A DNA stretch of 64,000 bases, from assembly GCA_036346355.1 (NCBI GenBank), contig CM070572.1:36493944-36557943 (forward strand), read 5' to 3'. The notes below the pieces were generated by a model. That model saw only the letters and a list, made by a program, of their open reading frames with translations, was not told the origin of the DNA and did not search any database. This document shows, one piece after another, positions 58,624-64,000 of the stretch (position 1 is the first letter of the stretch; each line of letters starts with the position of its first letter). The translations under genes and the position numbers were made by a program. The DNA is from Rhipidocladum racemiflorum (taxonomy: Eukaryota; Streptophyta; Magnoliopsida; Poales; Poaceae).

Positions 58624-61600
58624 ATGGCGAGGTTCGGCGTCAGCAAGCTCGACAGGCGCAAGCTGGAGATCCTCCAGCAGGCGAGGTACGTCGATGCCGG
58701 CACATGGAGAGTCCCTGGCGCCGAGGAGAGCCCACAGCCGGAGGAGGGGGAGATCGTCTCCACCGAGCTCTACGCCATGAACGGGCTCCGGACGCCCGAA
58801 AGTGAGTTCGTCGAGGCCGTACTCGCCTCCTGCGAGTGCGAGATCGTTCACCTCCACCCCAACTCCATTCTCATTATGGCCATCTTCACCCATCTCTGCG
58901 AAGGGTTCGTGGGCGTCGAGCCCACTCCCAGTCTCTTCTTCCACTTCTACACCCTTTCTCGCACCGGCACGCCTTCGCAGGCCGGCTGCCTCTACTTCCG
59001 CCTGCGACCTACCCGACCATACGAGTACCCGAGCTTCACGCTCAAGGACTCGGTGTCGGGTTGGGCCGACTCTTGGTTCTACTTGAGGAAAGCGGAGGGC
59101 GGCACGCTTTCCTACTCCGGCGCCAGAGGTCGCGCCTGCCGAGACGCCCGACCGCTGGAGCCCGAGGAGGAGAAGATCCTCATGACGATCAACGAGCTCA
59201 CGTGCACAGGTGGCCGTAGGGACGTTACCCGGGACTACGTCAGGAACCGGATATCACCCCTTAGGAGGAGGGAGCATCCCTTCTTCAAGGTCGAGGGGTG
59301 GCAGGACATCACCCGGGAGTCACGCTCAGGTATGTCATCGCCCTCGATCTTCTTTTCCGAGCAGAGGATGCCCCTTCTCACGACCTCTCCCTTGGCTGGT
59401 ATGCAGCTCCGCCAGAGGACTGGGTGGATGTGAGGGTGTCCGAGATGTTCGGCACCCCTAAAGGCAAGGAAATCATCGAGGGCCGCCAGATCCCGAACAA
59501 CGTCCTTAACCGGACCGAGGCGGTAAGTCTCTGATTCGGACTTCTTTCGAAGCTTTTGTCCGGACAGGTTTCGCCGGGGGCCTTCCGACCTCATTCGAGT
59601 TTTTCTCTTTTTCAACAGGAGAAGGTTGCCCTCGAAGTCGCCGTGTCCCAGCTGGGATCGCAGTTGGCGAGACGGGGTCGAAAGACCAAGGGACAAAGTG
59701 TCGCAAGCGCCGCTCGATCTCCGCTTCCACGCCGTCCCCGCCAGCGACACGCAGCGCCCCGCCGACGACCGCTCACCCCGCCAAAGACTTGGAGTATGCG
59801 GACCGGCAGAGGTGAGTGAACTAAGATTGTGGATGGATGAGTACACCGAGACAATCCCGAGCCGATGGCTCGTTTGCGCCAAATTGTCGCTGGGCGAAGA
59901 AGGAGGCCGCAGCCGCGCCGGCCCATGAAGGTCGAATCGAGGGCTGATCGCGTTCTTCAAAGTGAGCTCGCGCGGGTGAGCTCGAGCTCGGCTCCGGGGA
60001 CGCGAGGAGGAGAAGGACGAGCTGGACCCGCCCCTTGGTCCCGAGGTCCCGCAGGTCGTCTCGCCACGCCTCAATCGCGCCTAACGCCGATCGCCTCCGA
60101 GGTCGGCTTGGGGAGGCCGACCCTTCTGGCCGCCAGTGGCCGACAAGGCGCCGCGAGGACATGGCCGCCCTCCTGGCCCGCGTCGAGCTCACTAGCGGAC
60201 GCCGAGCAAGGTCGATCTCCTACTCCTCTTGTTTGTCTCTTTCCCCTCCGGCACCATACTAACCCCACATCGTCTATAGTGGGTGTGGCGGTTGGTGCGG
60301 AGTTATGGGATTTCGAAGCGATGGCTGACGATATTCTTGACCTCGTGCTAGAGAGGGAGCTTGCCCGGGCTGCCGAGGCCGTCATGGGCGACGAGGCCGG
60401 CGGAGCCGAGGTCACGGAGGCCCGATCCCACGGGCTGGTGGCGACGATGTCGAGGTGGGGGAGCCCACTGCCGCGGAGCTCCGGGACCCAGAGGTCGTGT
60501 CTCCCGAAGAGGAGACACGGAGGAAGATCGCGGCTGCCGATGCCCGAGCCGCGAAGGAGGGCATCCCCCACATCATAGTCGTGGAGTCTGATGGTGATGA
60601 GCAGGCCGCTGAAACTCCCCGCGAGGATTCTTCCGGCGCCAGCGACATCATCACCGCGACTCTCCAGAGATCGCCGAGGTCTCCCCTGCTCATGACGCCA
60701 CGCCGGTCCCGCCGCCGGCCGGTGTCGAGGACCCTAATCTGGCGGGAGCTCGTCCGACGAGGAAGAGCCGGCTACCCATGGTTGGGAGACGAGCCCGCCA
60801 CCGTAGGTGAGCCGGCAGCCTTCCAGACGAGGGGATCTGCCGCACCGAGGCTGCTCCAGCCGAGACCGACCTCCCGTGGCCGACTCGGTGCCCCAGCTTG
60901 ATCCCGCTCGGGGGCCGGCTGCTGCAGCCCAAGGGCCGGATGCCGACCCGGTGTCCCCGGTTGCTCCCATGGCCGTAGACGCCGAAGGGGTGGAGCCCCC
61001 GGGCGCAACTTCTGCCCGGGAGGAAGAAGAGCAGGAGGTGATCCTCGCTCTTGAGGTCGTCCCTCTCCAGGAGGCGGAGGTCGTCCCCCAGGGCAAAGCT
61101 CCTTCGCCCTCAGGGGATGAGGGAGCTCGGGCTCAAGCCCCCGCCTCCGATCGAGGAGAAGGGATCGAGGCGGGAGATCCCTTGCCCGCCCAGGGGGAAC
61201 AGGACGAGACGGAGGATCCCGCCAAGATGTTCCAGCAGGGGCTGGAGGCTCGGCTTTGTTGGGTAAGTACTCCTGACTCATGCGTTTTTATCAAAAAAAA
61301 AAAATTCGATCACGACCTGAAATACCTTGCCGCGCAGGTGCTGGAGTCCACCATGAAGGACTTCCATGCCGCCACCGTGCCGCCAGAAGTTGTCGCGAAG
61401 CACCAAGCCGAGCAGGACGCCAAGATCGCGGAGCTCGAGCGCCGGGTTGCCGAGCTGACATCTTCTGAGGTCGAGATCCGGCGGAAGGTGGAGGAGTCCG
61501 TGCACGAGCTCCAGGAGCGCCTCGGCCGAGCGGCGAGCAAGGTCGGGCCTTGAAGCCACGCAGTGGCGACCTTGCGCGACGCCGCCAAGCGCCGAAAGGA

Positions 61601-61757
61601 CAATCGACCAAAGAACGGAGGAGTCCAGGCGACTTCGACAAGCGGCAAGCGAAGGTCGGGAAGCTCGCCGGCGGGTGCTCGACCTTGAGTCCGAGCTTGA
61701 CTCGGTGCGGGACGAGCTCGTCGCTTTGCAGGGGCGAAGCGTCCGGGCTCCTGTAAT
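58624..61757 (+). pseudogene. antisense gene of the Tat element ('putative gypsy-type transposon' domain)
   Basis: ATG at 58624 opens MARFGVSKLDRRKLEILQQA, then HPNSILIMAIFTHLCEGFVG, VEPTPSLFFHFYTL and TRDYVRNRISPLRRREHPFF. This matches the plant domain PF04195 (putative gypsy-type transposon), found in antisense genes of Tat elements. After 59329 the frame changes, by a one-base shift or a very short 35-nt intron, and continues EDAPSHDLSLGWYAAPPEDW to 59522. A GT-AG intron (59523-59618) leads to EKVALEVAVSQLGSQLAR. Much further on, 61330-61550 encodes a coiled coil (AEQDAKIAELERRVAELTSS). The function of this protein is unknown. The middle (59800-61250) is Arg/Pro-rich with unclear splicing. 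Intactness cannot be judged, so it is listed as a pseudogene. Confidence 0.65.
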
Positions 61758-62427
61758 TTTCTTTCTGTCTTTACCTGTAAAAAACTTAAGGAAAAACGCC
61801 CGATTGAACATAGAAAGAGCGTTTATCTATCTCTAAACGCGTTTTTGTTGTTTTGTCCGAGATGACAACGATTTGTTTCGTGTCGTGGTTCCTTACTCGG
61901 CGGAGTTCGGCCTTACATGACTTAGCAAATAATCGCATTTGCGAGGAGTAGCTACCTCGCGAGAGTCTGCACGAGGTCGTGGCCACATGGTACCCCTATA
62001 GCCCCCGCCGCCAACGGAGGTCGTGGCGTCATGAGCACGACCTCGTTGGCGGAGTAGAGTTCTCAAGGAGACCGTGTGGCTCTTAGGGTACGGCAGGCCG
62101 ATGCCGCCACCGCCGACTTGAGCTCGGAACCGCTCGTAAGGGTGTCCTGTGCGAATCTTTACTTGCGGCGGAGGTCTACCGCGAAAAAGATGGTCGTCTT
62201 ATGAGGAAGGAAACCCTCGAGGTCGAGCTCTTGTCGTCTGATGTTTTGCCCCAACGACCGACCTGCCTCGACACTTTTGTCTGGTCGAGCCTAATCGTAG
62301 AATTTCGCGGAGGTAAAGGGGAAAGAGAGAGAGAAAGAATGGGAGGGTAAGGTGACAAAGTTTATTAAAAGGTAAAAGCGGGTGTGGTTAGACATGGAAC
62401 TTACGCAGCTGGTCGATGTTCCAAGTA

Positions 62428-63783
62428 CTAGCTAGTTCTCGACCATCTTCCATTGCGAGGCGGACAGCCGGGCGTCTTTGTTGAGACGACCGTGTAAGGA
62501 CCTTCCCATCTTGGCGTTAGCTTGTTGGCTTTTGACAGTCTTGGACCGTCGCAGAACGAGATCGCCGACGTGCAAGGTCCTTGGTCGCACTGATTTAGCG
62601 GCGTGCTGCGAAGAGCTTGCGTAAACCGCGGATCGCAATGTAACCGTTCACGAGTCGCCTCCGCGAGGTCGAGGTCGAGAAGGCGCCGCCTTTCTGCGTC
62701 GATGCTATCGGCCAGGTTCACCCTTGGGGATCCTAGGACAACCTCGACGGTAGGACGGCTTCGCGCCATATACGAGCTGAAAGGGGTCTCCCGTAGCTCG
62801 GCTCGTCGTGGTGCGGACCGACCAGGAGGAAGGGTAGTTCGTCCACCCAGGCTGACCATGCCGTCGAGGCTCTTGAAGACTCTCTTCTTGATTCCTTGGA
62901 CGATCTGCCTGCTTCGCGCTCGGCCGCCCCATTGCTCTGTGGGTGGGCCACGGATGCGAAGCATATCTTGGTCCCGACCTCCTCGCAATAAGCCTCAAAC
63001 ACCTCGCTTGTGAACTGAGTGCCGTTGTCGGTAATGAGGCGACTTTAACGCCAAAGCGGGTTACTACATTATTGCGGAAGAACCTTTTAGCCGCTTTGTT
63101 GAGATGGTTGATATAGGCTCGGCCTCGATCCATTTAGTGAAGGTGTCGATTGCGACGAATAGGTATTTACAACCCCTCCTTCCCCTGGGAAATGGACCGA
63201 GTATGTCGATGCCCCAAACCGAGAATGGCCAGGTTAGCGGCATGGTCTGTAGCGCGTATGCCGGCTGATGGACCTTCCGAGCATGAAACTGGCAAGATCG
63301 GCAGGAGGTCACTATTGAGCGTGCGTCGGCCAAGGCCGTCGGCCAATAGTAACCCAATCGGAAGGCTTTGCTCACCAAGGTCCTAAAGGACGAGTGAGCT
63401 CCACACATCCCGTCATGGATATCCTTGAGGAGATATTTGCCTTCCTCTTGGGTGATGCACTTGGAGAGGACGCCAAGCGCGCCTTTGCGGTATAAGAGGC
63501 CCTCGACCATTTTATAGGTCGAGGAGCACCTCACTAGCCAGGATTTCTCGGCTTCCTCCTCGGGCAGTGTCCCGTGCACGAAGTATTGGATGAATGGCGT
63601 CATCCAATTCGCATCCTGCTCGAGGAAGGAGACGGTACCACCTGCCTCGGTTGCCTCCTCCCGGGGTATGGAGGGCTTATAGAGGTGCTCGATGAGCACC
63701 CCGAGCGGAAAGCGAAGGCGGAACCGACCTTCGATAGATGGTCGGCCAGGGCATTGTCCTTCCTGGGATGTATAGTACTTCAA
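62428..63783 (-). pseudogene. gypsy integrase (frames broken)
   Basis: Minus strand from 63783: the H2C2 zinc finger (HDGMCGAH ... CRSCQ) and the catalytic core start (WGIDILGPFPRGRRGCKYLF, VAIDTFTKWIEAEPI). The core continues in two other frames down to 62428 (PQSNGAAEREA; then LRRSKTVKSQQANAK..., the C-terminal DNA-binding part). At least two frameshifts make it inactive. It would insert element cDNA into the host genome. It is better preserved than the left element. Confidence 0.85.
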
Positions 63784-64000
63784 GTTTCAAGTACTTTTCC
63801 ATCTTCCTTACTTTAGCCAGGTAAAGCGCCATTGAGTCATCGAACACCGATACTCCTTGTTAACCTGGTTGACGACCACCGCGAGTCGCCTCTTCGATTA
63901 GTCGTTGGACCCCGAGCGCTTTGCATGCCCGGCCTGGCTAGCGCACCTTCGTATTCTGCTGCGTTGTTTGTTGCGCCGAAATGCGCTTGGAGGGCGATCG
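63784..64000 (-). pseudogene. gypsy RNase H end, partial
   Basis: Similar to 450-670 of the left element and placed just N-terminal to integrase, where the RNase H domain ends. Truncated by the window edge. Confidence 0.55.

Larger units (their letters stand above)
57475..64000 (-). mobile_element. Ty3/gypsy Tat-like element, 3' part, with antisense gene
   Basis: Minus-strand element running off the right edge: RNase H and integrase (64000-62428), a long 3' region with an antisense gene (58624-61757), and the 3' LTR (57475-58137). An extra gene between pol and 3' LTR, in antisense, is a known feature of Tat-lineage plant elements. It inserted into a Stowaway MITE. Confidence 0.85.

Noticed and set aside
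1..64000. tRNA, rRNA or microRNA genes
   Set aside because: No cloverleaf, rRNA block or convincing precursor was seen by eye apart from MITE hairpins; a tRNAscan or Rfam search would be needed to exclude weak ones.

Overview
The window is nuclear DNA of a grass. The evidence is spliced genes with GT-AG introns, an HDA19/RPD3-type histone deacetylase that reads like the grass HDAC1 proteins, a CTCCCTCC-ended Stowaway MITE, and the usual grass load of Ty3/gypsy, Copia, hAT, Mutator-like and Helitron elements. One gene is intact: a seven-exon class I histone deacetylase at 20791-25863. Most of the rest is transposable elements, many with readable target-site duplications (TSDs), so the insertion order can be worked out.

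Layout. 1-5474: the 5' part of a decayed minus-strand gypsy element (Tat-like), ending in its 5' LTR at 4847-5474. 5525-5822: a short Helitron inside a TAA microsatellite. 6138-9630: a PPR gene broken by a 2.9-kb solo LTR (TSD GGATT) that itself holds a 564-bp solo LTR (TSD CTATG). 9631-12350: mostly unrecognised, with an orphan terminal exon at 12220-12351. 12355-17712: a tandem duplication of about 0.38 kb whose second copy carries a 4.2-kb Mutator-like element (12878-17062) and a small hAT (17202-17623); the first copy serves as an empty site. 17713-20335: decayed sequence. 20336-20569: a Helitron about 60 bp upstream of the deacetylase TATA box. 26234-27369: a hAT element (TSD GTGAAGAC) behind the deacetylase.

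27859-31061: two head-to-tail Helitron-like copies, the first holding a Copia-type solo LTR (TSD ATTTA). 31828-32101: hAT MITE (TSD AAACTAGC). 33180-33439: Stowaway. 34455-37965: a 3.5-kb solo LTR (TSD TCTAT). 39599-45811: a cluster of insertions in TA-rich DNA, including a nearly complete two-gene Mutator-like element (40080-44802, TSD TACATATAA, 287-bp near-identical TIRs), two fold-back MITEs and a third Helitron. 48221-49392: a hAT-like element that appears to have captured the first exon of a NAR1/GOLLUM Fe-S assembly gene. 50931-51830: three related fold-back MITEs. 57475-64000: the 3' part of a second Tat-like element, with its 3' LTR sitting inside a Stowaway, an antisense gene carrying the 'putative gypsy-type transposon' domain, and integrase on the minus strand.

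The most notable system is the Mutator-like pair. The element at 40080-44802 carries a mudrA-like transposase and, convergent to it in the place maize MuDR uses for mudrB, a small GRF-zinc-finger protein with a C-terminal membrane segment; both genes start just inside the TIRs. The second element (12878-17062) has no transposase but also carries a decayed GRF-finger gene. Its ends hold regular arrays of an 18-bp imperfect palindrome spaced about 30 bp apart. The TIRs of the first element also hold a motif repeated every 29-31 bp. This suggests a GRF-finger accessory gene and phased end-binding sites as recurring features of these elements; that link is inference.
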